Under the pieces are notes generated by a model. That model saw nothing but the letters and a program-made list of their open reading frames with translations, ran no database searches and was not told the origin of the DNA. 64,000 nt of DNA from Eopsaltria australis (taxonomy: Eukaryota; Chordata; Aves; Passeriformes; Petroicidae): positions 1-64,000 of the forward strand of contig JAVTVJ010001385.1 of the NCBI GenBank assembly GCA_034509425.1. The letters run 5' to 3'. How positions within the stretch are numbered: the stretch's first letter is position 1; each line of letters starts with the position of its first letter. A program made the position numbers and the translations under genes. Below, piece by piece: positions 26,926-39,700 of the stretch.

Positions 26926-27689
26926 TTTAACCCAGAACCTGTGGTGCTGCCATAGTGAGCCCGAGGTTCCCGAGCTGGTATTTGGATGCCCAGCTCTCTC
27001 CAAATGAGGAGAACAAAGCGTGCCCAGCCCTGTGGTGGCTCTGGGCAGCTCTGCTGGGGCCAGCTGCCCCGGGAGGCTCTGTCCTTGGTGCCCTGCTCCC
27101 TGCCAGCCCCGTCCCTGCCAGCCTGTCTCCTTGCATTTACATCTGGGGTCAGCTCTGTTCTTTGCATCTGTTTGGATGGGGTTCGTGCAAAGCGCTACAT
27201 ATGTTCGTGAGGGCTATAAAAAGACCTTTAATATTTAAGCTACTGGAAGAAATTTGCAGGAGTTGCAGATAGATGCACTAAACACTACTAAAAATGGCTA
27301 AACGTCCCCCTTCTTTTAAAGTGATCATCTTACAAACCTGAGGAGATGAACTGTTCTGTGATCATGCATGCACAGAAAGCATTTGGCTTTGTTTATTGTG
27401 GGCATTTGGCAAAAGAATTCAGATCTTGTGCAAAGCCAACGTCTGTGCAAATATCAGTGAAACTGTTTCACTCTGCTTTTGGGGCAGGCACGAGGAGCAC
27501 ACAGCATCAATCACTGTGGGCTGCCTGATGGGTGGGAGGTTGTTCAGGAGAGCTAATTAGGCTGCTTGCAAACATCCCATGCAAATTATCAGTCTGCTTT
27601 CCTAAGGAAAAATGTCTTGTTGTGAACCTGCTGTCCTTCGCTGTTGAACAGTTTGGTGAGAACAGCAGAGGTTGCAAAATGTTGGCAGG

Positions 27690-27890
27690 CTGCAGGTGCC
27701 ACAAACCTCCTAGCTGGGCACAGAGCTGGCTGCAGGTGCCACAAACCCTCCTAGCTGGGCACAGAGCTGGCTGCAGGTACCACAAACCCCCTGGCTGGGC
27801 ACAGAGCTGGCTGCAGGTACCACAAACCCTCCTAGCTGGGCACAGAGCTGGCTGCAGGTACCACAAACCCCCTGGCTGGGCACAGAGCAG
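27690..27890. repeat. 40/41-bp minisatellite with 81-bp higher-order unit
   Basis: The motif CTGCAGGT starts five copies at 27690, 27730, 27771, 27811 and 27852, with spacings 40, 41, 40 and 41. Two variants alternate: one reads CCCTCCTAGCTGGGC, the other CCCCCTGGCTGGGC. The true repeating unit is thus a dimer of 81 bp. As 81 is divisible by three, one frame stays open through the array, but there is no sign of a real protein. Confidence 0.95.
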
Positions 27891-29300
27891 AGATTCCCAC
27901 AGACAGGTGATGGTGGGAGCTCAAGCCATCCTGGACAGCCAAGCACAGAGTGATCCCCCCTGTCTGGGATCAGCTGCCTCTGTGGGGCTGGGTGCTTCCC
28001 TGGGATGTGGGGAGAGACAACCGCAAACCCATGGGGCAGAGAGGTGAAGCTGAGGGGTTTGGAGCTGGGAGATCCTCTGTCTGTCCCTCTCCTTCCCTGG
28101 GGACATCCCTGCTGGGACAGAGAATCCTCCCGGGAGCAGGGAGTGAACTGAGACAGGAGAGCAGTGAGCTTTGTGCATTCTCATCCTCCCATTTTCACAT
28201 GCAATGCATGCTGTCACTCGGGAAAGCAGCCGTGGTTTTGGCAGGAGGGACTGGTTTGACAGGGATGGCTCTTTTGCAGGTGTGGTTTATTTTATCACCT
28301 TGGTACTTTCCTGGGTTGTTTGCTGGGTGTTGAGCTGTCAGGTACCAGGTCAGGTGTTTTGGGGCAGGAAAGGAACTGCAGGACAACAGCAGCTAACTGA
28401 CTTTTCATTGGATATTCAGAAATTACTCTGAGAAGTTGGGAGACTGGGGGGACCTCTGTGGATTCTCTGAAAATTAGCTTATTACTTGACTGTTAAGCGT
28501 ATTGTATATGCCAAGTAATTAATTTTTACAGCAAACTTGTCTGTGACTTGAGCAAAGGAGCAATTAATTCTCTGGAAAGAGATCCATTATCATAATTGCT
28601 AATGGATCCAAAACTCCCTTAGACACAGATGGACCCTCTCATCTCTGAGATGAGGGTACCTGGGACTCGGGTCCAGCCTACACGACAGATAGTTAGCCCT
28701 TTAAAAACTCTAATCTAGTGCTAATTGTGGCTGTTGAGCTGCAGCAGCCCAGATGGAGGAGAAAGAACAGGCAGCTCCTTCCTCCTCTCCCCCACAGCAG
28801 CACCCACCCCATCACCTCTCCCTCCCTCTGCACTGTTCTTCCCCTCATGGCTGTAACTGGGATTTTCCTGCTGGCAGCAGCAATCGGTGGGTGTAAAGCT
28901 ATGAACATCTCCAGCTAGAGAGACTTTCACACCCTCAGTGCTGAGGTGTCCTGTGCTGAGAGAGGAGCGTGGTGCCTGCCACAAACCCCTGCCAGTTTAT
29001 ACAGAAGGGGGTTTGTTTCTGCAGCCCAACAAAACGGGGCTGATCATAGGAAACACAGCCATGCATGGGACAGAGGAGGACTTTTATTCTTTTTTCTATT
29101 TGCTGCATCATTCTGCAACAGATCTCACACCTTCAGTTTGATTTGTGGTTGAAAGGACACTTGGGAACTTGCAGAATCGTAATTAATATTTCATACAATC
29201 CAGCCCTCGAGGAGCAGCTCACAAAAAGCACTCAGGGCTGTGCAGCTGCCAAACTGTGCGTTTCCCTGGGCCAAAGGACTCTGTGCTCCAGGGGCACGAG
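27891..29300. other. gene-free stretch, nothing coding recognised
   Basis: Moderately GC-rich unique DNA between two minisatellites. A near-perfect inverted repeat lies at 28633-28657 (ACCCTC...GAGATGAGGGT, with arms differing by one extra CT). Frames such as 27950-28333 (+) have no recognisable domain. Confidence 0.55.
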
Positions 29301-29470
29301 CCTCCCCAGCCCCAGACAGCATCCTCGGGGCCCACCTCTGCCTCCCCAGCCCCAGACAGCATCCTCGGGGCATGGCTGTGCTGCCCAGCAGCCACCAGTC
29401 TGTGTCTGTACCAGACAGCATCCTCGGGGCATGGCTGTGCTGCCCAGCAGCCACCAGTCTGTGTCTGTAC
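29301..29470. repeat. compound 40-bp and 59-bp minisatellite
   Basis: CAGACAGCATCCTCGGGG occurs three times. The first two copies (from 29301 and 29341) share a 40-bp unit starting CCTCCCCAGC. The next two (from 29352 and 29411) share a nearly identical 59-bp unit that includes GGCTGTGCTGCCCAGCAG. Two nested periods imply stepwise duplication. Confidence 0.93.
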
Positions 29471-31741
29471 CACTGGAGGAAGATGGGAAGGGGTGAAGGG
29501 CACAGAGCAAGAGGTTTTTATGAGAGTTGACCCAGTGCTGCTCAATCTGCAGTGACAAAGGTGTCATTAATAGGACATGGGGAGGATGCTGCGATGGGCC
29601 AGCCCTCGGGCCTGAATGCTGGTGATGTCTGGGAACACAGACCATGCTCTTCTGACCTGTTCAGCATCTCTTGAGCACCTGCATGGTCCTGGAGGATCTT
29701 CTTGCTCTAGACATGACATTTTATTAAAACTGAAAGCCTTATATGGTTCAGAGCCAGCACGGGTCCAGCCCTGCTTGTTCCAGCATTTGTTAACAGTGTA
29801 AGAGGAAAGAGACAGAGACAAGTGGGCAATCTGTAAAATACCCACATCTTTGGATAGAGCTTTGTTTTCTGTGTATTTATACAAGTCTGCAGCCCAGAAT
29901 GAAGACACCTGGCTTGGGTGAAGGGCTGAGAATGTGCTCAGTGAGCAGCATTAAGCAGTGATGGTGCCCTCCCCTCCTGGCAGTCAGGACTGGACCGGCA
30001 GTGGTTGCTGGTGGGAGATGAGGCTGGGACTCTGCTCCTGCACAGGCTGGGGAGCAGCAGGAGCAGCTGTGCAAACACTGAGAGCTCTGGACCCCTGTGA
30101 GGAACGGGAAACAGCAGGAGCAGCTCTCCAGAAGCCACTGTTCAGCACCAGAGGCCGTCGTAGAATTAAAAATAAATCCCAGCCTGGCCAGGGCATTTCT
30201 GGCCCGGCCTTTGGTAGAGAGCAAGTCTGAATCCCAGGCAGGGGAACAGCTACTTACATTCCAGATGTAATTGCACCTCTTTGCAGAAATCCCAGCACAG
30301 GGAGGAACTGGCCCAGAAACACTCCCAAGGAGGTTGGGCAGCCAGCAAAATATTGATTAAACCATGTGATGGAATATGAAGAATTACATTCACTAATTTG
30401 GCAGTGAAGGCTTAGTGGGCAGGAGGGCTTTGTCCCAATTTTCTGGGATGGGCTCAGCACATCCAGTGAAGCAGGAGAATTAACTTGATCTTTCATGAGT
30501 GTACAACCAAGCAGAAATAAACTGACAGCATTTGGAAATAATGATAGTTCTGAGAGAAGGAATAGGCACCAGCTTCTCCTCTGTGGGTAATGACTCCATG
30601 GGCGGGGAGGGCTTTCAGTTCCTGCAGTTGTGCTGCACAGACCTCATGAAATGAGTTTTGGCTCTTTCTGGAGTGTGGGAAGCACCCTGTCTGTTAAAGT
30701 GTGGGCTGACCTTGAGACAGCAGAAAGCATTATTTGCCATAAGAAGACACTTCACTTCTGCTGGATAACAAAGAAAAAGCCTTGAAATATTTTCTTGGTA
30801 TGGCAGGGCTCTGTGTTACTTTCTGGGATGGCTTCAGGAAAAGACACAAAGGTTGCACAAAACTTCTTGTATTTGTCCATAAGACTTTTCAGCAGTTTCC
30901 AACCTGGATTTCTTGCTGGTGGGTGTTGGTCCAGTGTTCTTGATGATCATCCTGCATTCCCAGTTGAAACAGTCAGTCTGGAGGGCAAATATTTCCTCTA
31001 GAAATAACCTGTTTTTCAGGTGATCAAAGCTACCCAGATAGTGCGATGGCATTTTAAAGCTCTGACTAAGTAAGGAAAGGGAAAAACCTGAGATTGTGCA
31101 CTGGGCACAGCCCTGGAGATGGAGGAGTAGGTGCTTCACTCATGGCAGAGAATACAACAGCACTTCAGTACCGGAGGTGCTGAGGAAATGAATCACAAGT
31201 CATTAGTGAAGAGCTCTCAGCTCATCCCTCCTTCAGGAAGAAGGAGCTCTTCCAGGGATTCTTAATGGAGATTGTTCTCAGTGCTTCACTGTCAGGAGCA
31301 GAAGTTGAATTGTTTCTCGGGAGGCATTATCTTGCCACACTAGATGTCAGTAAATACAGGTGTATCTAACTTTTTGCTCAAGGAAGGGAGTTTTTAGCTG
31401 ACTCAATTCCCTTTTTACCAAGTTATTGACTGCCACTGTTTCCTTTAATTATCTTTTAATGGAAAAACCAAATATGACAATGCATTGTACTGATTAGCAC
31501 AGTGAAAAAATTGTTAAACAGCTTATTGTCAAATTCATTTAAATACAGAGGGATGAAGTCCCTGGGATTGCTGATCCCAATCCCTGTGCAGATCTGGCAC
31601 CTGGCAGGGCTGGCTCACTCCCAGGACAGAGCACCTGTCCCTGCACATCCCTGGTGCTTTGGACTTTCTGCTCTACAGGGACTGCTCTGGTTGGTCACAG
31701 GTGCATTGACCACTCAAGGCTTTCATTCCTAGCCTGGTGCT
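29471..31741. other. gene-free stretch, nothing recognised
   Basis: Unique DNA with short overlapping frames on both strands and no domain. I recognise no repeat family or RNA gene here. Confidence 0.6.
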
Positions 31742-31911
31742 GGGGCAGTGGAAGAGGCATGAGGGGCACTGGAAGGGGCATGAGGGGCAGTGGAAGGGGC
31801 ACAAAGGGCACTGGAAGGGGCATGAGGGGCAGTGGAAGGGGCACAAAGGGCACTGGAAGGGGCATGAGGGGCAATGGAAGGGGCACAAGGGGCAGTGGAA
31901 GGGAGCACAAG
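31742..31911. repeat. 21-bp minisatellite, 8 copies
   Basis: Eight copies of a 21-bp unit of the type GGGGCAGTGGAAGGGGCATGA. In the middle, copies ending in ...CACAA and ...CATGA alternate, giving a 42-bp higher-order period. The last copy has one inserted base. The + strand is almost entirely purine with regular C/T positions. All frames stay open on both strands because 21 is divisible by three, so the long repetitive frames here (GQWKGHKGHWKGHE-like on +) are artefacts of the array. Confidence 0.95.
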
Positions 31912-31962
31912 GGCCAGCACTGGAGTGGAGGTGGCTGCAGGAAGCAGAGCAGAGCTTGTTTA

Positions 31963-32060
31963 GCTGCTGGGGTGATGTGATCCTCAGGGAGCAGAACCAG
32001 CACTGCCTGTGCTGCTGGGGTGATGCGACCCTTACAGAGCAGAGCTGCTGCCCCGAGCTG
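31963..32060. repeat. diverged 48-bp tandem duplication
   Basis: GCTGCTGGGGTGATG occurs at 31963 and again at 32011, followed in both by similar sequence (GTGATCCTCAGGGAGCAGA versus GCGACCCTTACAGAGCAGA). It lies just after the 21-bp array, so the locus has been repeatedly unstable. Confidence 0.7.
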
Positions 32061-32779
32061 GCAGCTGCTGCTCACAGTGCCAGCCCTGGGGACAGCATGG
32101 GGGGCAGGCAGGGTGCTGCCTGTGCTGGAGGTGAGGGAGGGAGGTGTAGATGAGGGATCCCTGGCAGGATGGGGCTGTGCTTTGCCAACAACAGCACCCG
32201 GTCTGTGCCTTACACAACAACCTGTCTGCTCCAGCTTTGGTCACGGGAAGCCAACAGAAAGGCACCAGCCTGTGAGTATCTGTTAGCAGGAGGGTCAGTG
32301 AGTGCAGCTCTGAAACAAGGATGGTTCCAGGGCTGTGTGTTTCACCTGCAGTGTGTTCTGGCTGGAGGGAAGGACAGGTGGGAACACAGGAGCACTGTGC
32401 AGGTGAGGGGTGCTCAGGAGCTCTCCTCTGCCTCCTGCTGCCTTCCTGCTGAGGGGTCACTGCATCACTACTCCCTGCTGAGGGTGACAGCTGAAGCCAC
32501 TGGGAACATGGCACAGAATCTGCTTCACTAATTAGAACATCACCTGCTTGTGTACCATGGTGGTGACCTCAGTTCTACGTGCAAATGTACTGTGGATATC
32601 CTGGAATGCCAAGCACTGTAAATAAGTAGAGTGAAAGGAATTTGGAGATTTTTTAGGTTCCTCAAGCTGCTTCTGGCAGAGCACTTCCTGGGACTGGTAA
32701 TGAAATCAGTCATTTTACAGCACTCTCCCAGTTCAATGCAGTCTCGTGGTGGCAGCTTTTGAAAGCTGTTTATCTCATT

Positions 32780-32816
32780 AAAGTTCCGTTAACTAATTTC
32801 TGAAATTAGGAACTTT
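32780..32816. repeat. imperfect inverted repeat (potential hairpin)
   Basis: AAAGTTCC (32780-32787) and CTAATTTC (32793-32800) pair with GAAATTAG (32802-32809) and GAACTTT (32810-32816). This gives about 15 base pairs interrupted by a GTTAA bulge in the left arm. The surroundings are AT-rich and otherwise unique. No microRNA family is recognised, and the stem is shorter than a usual pre-miRNA. Confidence 0.5.
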
Positions 32817-33657
32817 TATGATTAATGACATGTGGTAGTTTGCTTTAAAGAAGATGCTTGCTAATCAGATCTGCTTTATTTCCCTAAATCACTTCTGAGT
32901 GTTGTATTATTGCCTCAGTTATGACACAGTGACAGTGATGCTTGGTACTTCAAGAAAAATAATTGGTAGTGATGCAATTCGTGCCCACAACTGTGTCTGA
33001 GGAGCAATTGAAAACTACACGGCTGTAATAACAAAACATGAGGAGGATGATTTTTGGTGAATTTTCCAGCTTTAGCACAGAAGTTCTCATTGATTTTAAC
33101 GGAGGTGTGCCAGACTAAAAGGCTTAGGATGAAAACTACAAAAAATAGGTGACATTCAGCTCGCCTTGCTTTCTTTAACCTTTGTAAGTGCCTCTGAGCT
33201 GAGATGTAAATAATGTGGGTGCCAACCTTTCTGTCACACACACATTCCCAGCTGGAATCCTGAGTCAGAAATAGCAGTTCTGCAGACCATCGCTTCCAGA
33301 GGCACACGAGCGAGGAGGGCAGAGCTGGGGGTGCTATCTCTGAGAGGGCGCCTGGGCTCAGCTCCCTGCATGGCCACAGGGTGGGTGCTGGAGTGGGGAT
33401 GCAGGGTTAGATTGTGGTGACATCTCTGCTCCTCCCCAGTTCAAGGAGAGGTTGTAAGGGATCAATCCTGGGCTTTACAACATCTCAAATCAGCTGAGAG
33501 TGCTGGGACTGACTGTGGCAATGTCCCTGGATGGCCTGTGCTCTGTAGCTTTCAGCTTTCATTTCCAGCTCAATTCCAAAGCCCTTGTGTTGTGCCTGGG
33601 TGCTGTGCTGGTTTGGGGAGCGTGTGAGAGCAGTTTCCTGAGCAGGGTGGCCGTGCC

Positions 33658-33732
33658 CCCTCTGAAGCCCTGAGCTCCCTCTAAAGCTCTGAGCTCCCTC
33701 TGAAGCCCTGAGCCTGTTGAAGCTCTGGGGTT
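33658..33732. repeat. 19-bp tandem repeat, about 3.5 copies
   Basis: CCCTCTGAAGCCCTGAGCT and variants start at 33658, 33677 and 33696, 19 bp apart, followed by a degenerate partial copy to 33732. Confidence 0.9.
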
Positions 33733-36700
33733 CCACCTTGGGGCCAAACCCCCAAATGCATCTGTTGGGCATGTTCATCACTCAACCCTCAGAAGCAAGC
33801 AGCCAAGTCTTGTTTACCAAATACATTTACTTCTTGCTGGAGGCAGTGATTCCTTAGTTTAAAAAAGTAAAAGACAAAATCCTGTCAGAGCCTGGATCTC
33901 TAAGGTTTGTATTTTCTAAGATGAAAATGTTTTGTTTCCCCTGCACTCCTTTTGTGTCTTCTTGTTTGTTGTGATTCCCTGCTTTGTAACTGGTCATGTC
34001 AGGCTACTCCTCTTTGTGTATAATAGTGGGATTTTTATGCAATACTTAATTCCATTATCTTTAAAATGACAGACTTGGCCCGTGCTTTCATACTGCACAC
34101 TCCTCCTCTCCCTTTGAAAGGACTCCTCCAAGCACACTAAAGCAAGCAGTGTTTGTGGAGTGACTCCAGAGTATAAATAGCTCTGAGCAGGAGCAGCACC
34201 TGCCATCTTCATACGTCTCACACTTCCCACAAATCTCTCGTGCACGCTGGGCTTGATCACAGCCATTGTTTGTGCTAAGCTTCCTCCTACTCCTCTAATC
34301 CTCCTGTTTAAATGGATGGGATATTCTGCATGCAGGAAAGACTGTGGGGACATAAATTGCAGCTGAGTATTTTGTGGACATGACACGGTGCACATGTGTG
34401 TGCTCTGCCAAGGGCAGAGGAATGGAAATGCTGACAAGTACCACACTTCAAACGGACAGGACGTGGCTCTTTCAAAAGTGCCATGTGTCCCAGTGACTCT
34501 CACCGCTTCTTTTAAGGAGCTGCTGATGCTTTCCAATTATAGGAGCTCTGGGCTTGTGCGACTCTGGATTGAAGAGCTGGATTGAAGGGTCTGTGGCTGT
34601 TGGTGAGCTGGGGGTGTTGGGCTCTGGCCACGCTCACCCAGGGGGGTTCCAGGCACATCGGCCCCCCTGTGCCCTGCTGCCAGGGTGTGCCTGCCCGAGG
34701 GACAGTGGCACACCTGGCACCAGCTCAGGTGCTCCCATATCCATTACTGAGAGGGGCAACAGAGCCAGAGCTGTGTGTGCCTCGAGGCCTGAGCACAGGC
34801 AGTTCAGTCCCAGCCTCCCACGGCCTCTCCAAGGGTCTGTTTGAGGGGTCTGCTGCAGGGAAAGTGCTGTAAGAGGGGTGCACAGTGCTCAGGAGCAGCA
34901 GGGTCATGGCTGTCTCTGAAAACCCTTACAAACAGGACTGTGTGCAGCTCTTCCCTTGGAGCAGCTCCCCTGCACTCAGGGGATGAGTGCAGAGCTAAGC
35001 ACAGAGCGGGCAGAAGAGTAAGGGTGGTAAGCAGCTGTATTTAGTGTGTGTCCAGAATACCCTGATTGCTCATTCCAAATATATTTTATATATTTTCCCT
35101 TTTTTTTTCCTCTTGAAGAGAATCCCAGCACTTCTACCAATTGCATTAGTTGTACTGAACAAGCTCAGTAAGATCTCCCAGAGTGGGGATGGGGTGCGAT
35201 CCCTTCTTGTGGAATTCTCTCTTTTTCTCTCGTGGAGATGATGTTTTCTCATGTTGAGCTAATAACACCTAGCAGAGAGGAGTTACGCTTTCCAGTTCAG
35301 TTGTTTTTCTCTCTTAAATAAACTCAACTCTTCCTGTAAGTCCCTTGTATAACCTCAGGTTTATGACCATGGATTTTCTCTTTCGAAAGAAAAAAAGTGG
35401 CAACAGTTCTCCAAGACTGGATAGAACTCCAAATAGCATTGTTCTGGCCTCTTGACATTTTCTAGAGACATTTGTTTTATTGGGCTGTAATGGTATTTTT
35501 TGTCTGTTTCTTTGTAGAGGATACCAGTTACTTCTTTTGTGTATATTTTAATCTCCTGCAGTCTTATGAATCCCATAGATGGTCAGAAAAGATGTCATGG
35601 TTTCCCCATGGCCTTTAAAAAAGCATTGTGTGTGTACCCGTATGTGAGCATGGGCTTTGCAAAACAAGAGAAGCCAAGTTGCAGCTCCAGGGTCTGCAAA
35701 GACTTGAGTTTAACTGTTGCCATGGTATATTCAGATTGTTTAGCTCTGTTTGGCAGCCTCTTCTGAGGAGCATGGATTTTATTGAACACATTGTCTGAGC
35801 ATAGCACTCCTTCTCCACGGTTGTGTTGTCCTGCAGACATAGCCAGGGCTGTTTTTATAATCTGCTGCCTGTAGCTGCTGAAGGAAGGGATCCGTGGGGC
35901 CTACCCACTCTGGTTAATGCTCATTGTCTGCTGTTCCCATCATGGCTCAGTCTTTCCTCAAGCCTGACCACTGCACAGTACAAGGCTGCTGAGAGATGCT
36001 CACACCGTGAGGGTTTCCTGGCCCTCCGATGTTTAATCAGACCCCAAACCCCTGGCCCTTGGCTGGACAACATTCCAGCTGGCCAAGGCTTTTCTCTCAG
36101 TCCCTGCCAGGCATTGTGGAGGCCCTGGAGAGTCCCTGCAGCTGGAAATGTGCTCCATCATTTGAGGAGGTGCTGCCAGGCATAGGGGTGGAGGCAAGGG
36201 GCTGGGCACGAGGAGGTGGCAGCTGGCAGGAGGGTGACACGGGCACTGTTTACACCCAGCATAGCCTGAGACGTTCCTCAGGACGGCTGGGGGAGCTTGA
36301 CATTCATAAACCATTCTTCTGACTCCTGCTAATTTTAGCCTTGAAGTGTTTACAAACAGAGCAGCATTTGTCTCCACTCCTGATCTTGCAGGATTTCAGC
36401 CCCATCCCTGCTGGCATATTCCCTCCAGGAAAAACAAAATGGGATACAAAGCAGGGATAGCTGAGGGACCACTCACACTGGAGCCACAGAAAGCCAAATC
36501 ATGGGGCTATAAATGACGTATCTGCAGCTACCAGGTGTCACCAGAAATTAAAAAGTGTGTGCAACTAAGAATAATTTTGGAGGAGAGAAATGGGGAACAG
36601 GGAGCCAAAGCTGAAAGCTCAGTTTTAGTGGTGCTCCAAGGTGGTCTCTGGCAATGTTTCAGGAAAAGGCCAGTGAAGGATGGTATGACAAGGAGTCACC

Positions 36701-39700
36701 AATCTGTAGTCACCAGTACTGAGCCCAGGTGCTGTTCTGCCTCACACAAAATGTCAAGTGTTGGTGCACACATGTTACTGCACACAGCATCTCTGATCTG
36801 AGCACTGTGTGGCTACTGCTTTGAAATGAGGAGAGAGAAAACATCCAAAAAATTCAATTACATCAACACAGTTGATATGGAGCTTTAGAAACAAGTTTTT
36901 AAATACACACAAACCAATTCTAAATAATTTCCCTTTCTAAACTCTGATCTCCAAGTACAGTCCTTTGAACAGGGTGCATCTCCTGAAGTGTTTGTGGTTC
37001 TCTACAAAGGATGAGCAGGTAGAATCCTCCTGGGCTGCAGGGCAAGGACCTGCACTTGACTCTGGTCTAAAGGAGAAAGGCTGTAGCTGCAAGCTCTTCT
37101 TTGAACAAATCCAAAATGCCCAATTCACCTGAAGAATGCTTTGTTTAAAAAATTCTCCAGTCACGAGACACTTGATTTTGAGAGCTAAAGCTTTGCTTTT
37201 CCTCAAGGATCAAGCTGGCTACTAGACCACTGCTACAGTCAGCCCTTCTGTGGCTCAGGACTCATACAATTCCATGAAAACAAAGGGGAAAAGTGTTTCT
37301 CATTTCTTTGCTTGTGCTCACACATGGCACTGTTGTGTGTCACAGAGATCAAACCTTGGTTGACACATAAGAAATACCAGCTGCCATCTGAGTGAGACAT
37401 GTGAGAGGTTTATAAGGTAGCTGCAAGTTCAACTCAGCTGGAAATGAACAGGGAGCCTGGGGGACACATGAAATGACCAGAGTGTCATGACCCCAGGAAA
37501 TAGGAGAAATGGTGAAGAAGTGCTCAGTGTAACACAGGAGAGCTTCATCTTCTGATCCTGGGTGAGTGCTGAACCTAGATCGTGTCTGAGTGAAGAAAAT
37601 GAGAGAAAAAATTCCATCAGATGCTGCTGAAAATTGCTGCAAGTTAAAAAGAATGGAGGCAATGGGATGAACTGCACAGACCTTTAAAGGAGAAAGCAAT
37701 TCCATGGAGGAAAAGAACAGACAGTAGTAGATGTAATAGGCTCATGTCAGAGGAAGCAACTTATTTTGTGGCTGTACAGTTCTAGTGCTGCTTGGTGTGA
37801 AAGAGCACATTCAAATTAGCAGAATGTATCTTGTCTTACACACTGTAGGCTTCTTGCAACCCTTAGAACTTTTCTTTTAAGATGAGTTTCTTGAACTGAA
37901 ATAATGTCTTTCTGTTTTTTCTTAAAGAAACCACTCTGAACTTTAAGCATAACTGGTTGTTTTAGATTTCTTTGAATCTAGAAATAGCCTGAAAAACTAT
38001 CATGTTCTCTCTGTCTCTCAGGCTCGTAAAAATCAAACACTGATTAATTTTTACAACACTTAAGGAAAATGTCAGACATGAAAATGCTACCCTTTGCCAT
38101 CATTGTATATGCAAGCCTCCAATACTGTTAGAGCTCTGCTGGGCAAGAACCCTTTCAAATACTACTGCATGTTCCTTTTCCTGCTGTTGTTCTGTCATCC
38201 TCCTTCAATTCAAGTGTGACTCCAGGGAAGGCTCAGGTCAGTCACGAAATGCTCCTTGCAGTCCTTTGCCTGCCCATTGCTGACGTGGCTGAAGGTTTCT
38301 GTGTCAGGTCTCCCATTGCACCAGGACTTCAGGATGGTCTGAGCCTGCCTCTGGATCTCAGGCTCAGGTCTAACAAAAGCTATCAAGTTAAGGCTTTATT
38401 TCGGTTGGTTATGGTCCCCAGTGCCTCCCCTGGAGAGGACACAAATTCCCTGTCACTTCTGTCACTTCTGCAAGGACCCAGCCCCGTGTGCTGTGCGTGT
38501 GTGCATTTGTACATACACGGGCAGGGCTGGGCAGAGTGAAGGGAAAGGGAAAGGGGAACCTTTACTGCACTGTCCCACTGCAGCACAGCCCCATGACACA
38601 CCTGAGACCTGTCCCTGCTCCCAGTGCTCCTCAGTGTGCTGGTGATCAATGGTTATTGCACGTCTAAAGGCTCTGGAGTCAGGGTGATGCTGCCAGTGCA
38701 AAGGAGAATTCTTAAACAGCGGCAATTCATCAAACTGGAGGAGAGGGGCAACCTCAGAGGTGGGCTGACAAGGCATCTGTTAGACGTAATCTGGGTAGGA
38801 TTTTAAGACAGAAAACTTACTTTGTAGGTTTTCAACATTTAGTTCTTACTTCTCATTTGATTTGTAAGACATTAAATTAATTGTTTTGCCTGTGGCAGTA
38901 ACTGGTGAGTGATCTCTCCCTGTCCTTTCCCCACCCCACAAGCCTCCTGTTATATCTTCTCTGCCCTGTCTTGCTGGGGAGGGCAGGGATGAAGCAGCTT
39001 TGGTGGGACCTGGCCCCCAGCCAGGGCTGGCATTCCACAGGATGTGTGATCATTATCCCTTCCCACTTGGATCTTCTGAGGGCGTCTCTGTCGCTCAGAC
39101 TGAATTACTTAGAGAAATTAAACTGCAATCTCTGTACCATCCATTAGCTGGAACTCTATTTGCGTGTAGCAGTTGGCTTTTGGCAATCAAAAGGAGGAAG
39201 ATTGTGCACAGCAAGCTGTCTGCCCAAAAAAGATCTTTTGAGGAGTGCTCAAGACTGCGTAGGAATAGGAATGGTAAAAATAAGGTGGAGGCCACATTAA
39301 ACATCCATTAGAGCAGGGATGTGCCTGCTCAAGGACAGGCTGTGATTTGGACGTGTGTTTAGTATTTATCTCACCTGTAAACCTTCCTGGGTTTTATTCT
39401 AACACTCAACTGGTAGTACAGAAATTTGCCCTGGCATTCCAATTGGAGCAGTGGCAGGCCAGGAAAGAAGGAGATGTACAATGGATTTCTCTGGACTGAT
39501 TTTACAGGCACCATTGCAAAACAGCGGCAACTAAAGCAGACACATGCCTTATTTTATCAACAGTGAATAGATACCTCTAGATGCCAGTATGAATATTGAA
39601 ATATAAATTGAAATGAGGATTAAGTACTTGTATTAGCGAGACTTTATCATGTCTGGAATCTTAAATGGAAGGCCTAATCCTGCTCTGCCTGAATGCAGGG

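Noticed and set aside
28633..28657. Near-palindrome ACCCTC...GAGGGT
   Set aside because: The arms differ in length by two bases and the structure is short. It is not linked to a binding-site consensus or a repeat family.
33994..34536. 180-codon minus-strand frame
   Set aside because: No domain, no splice or promoter signals of note, and ordinary composition; a frame of this length is expected by chance somewhere in 64 kb on two strands.
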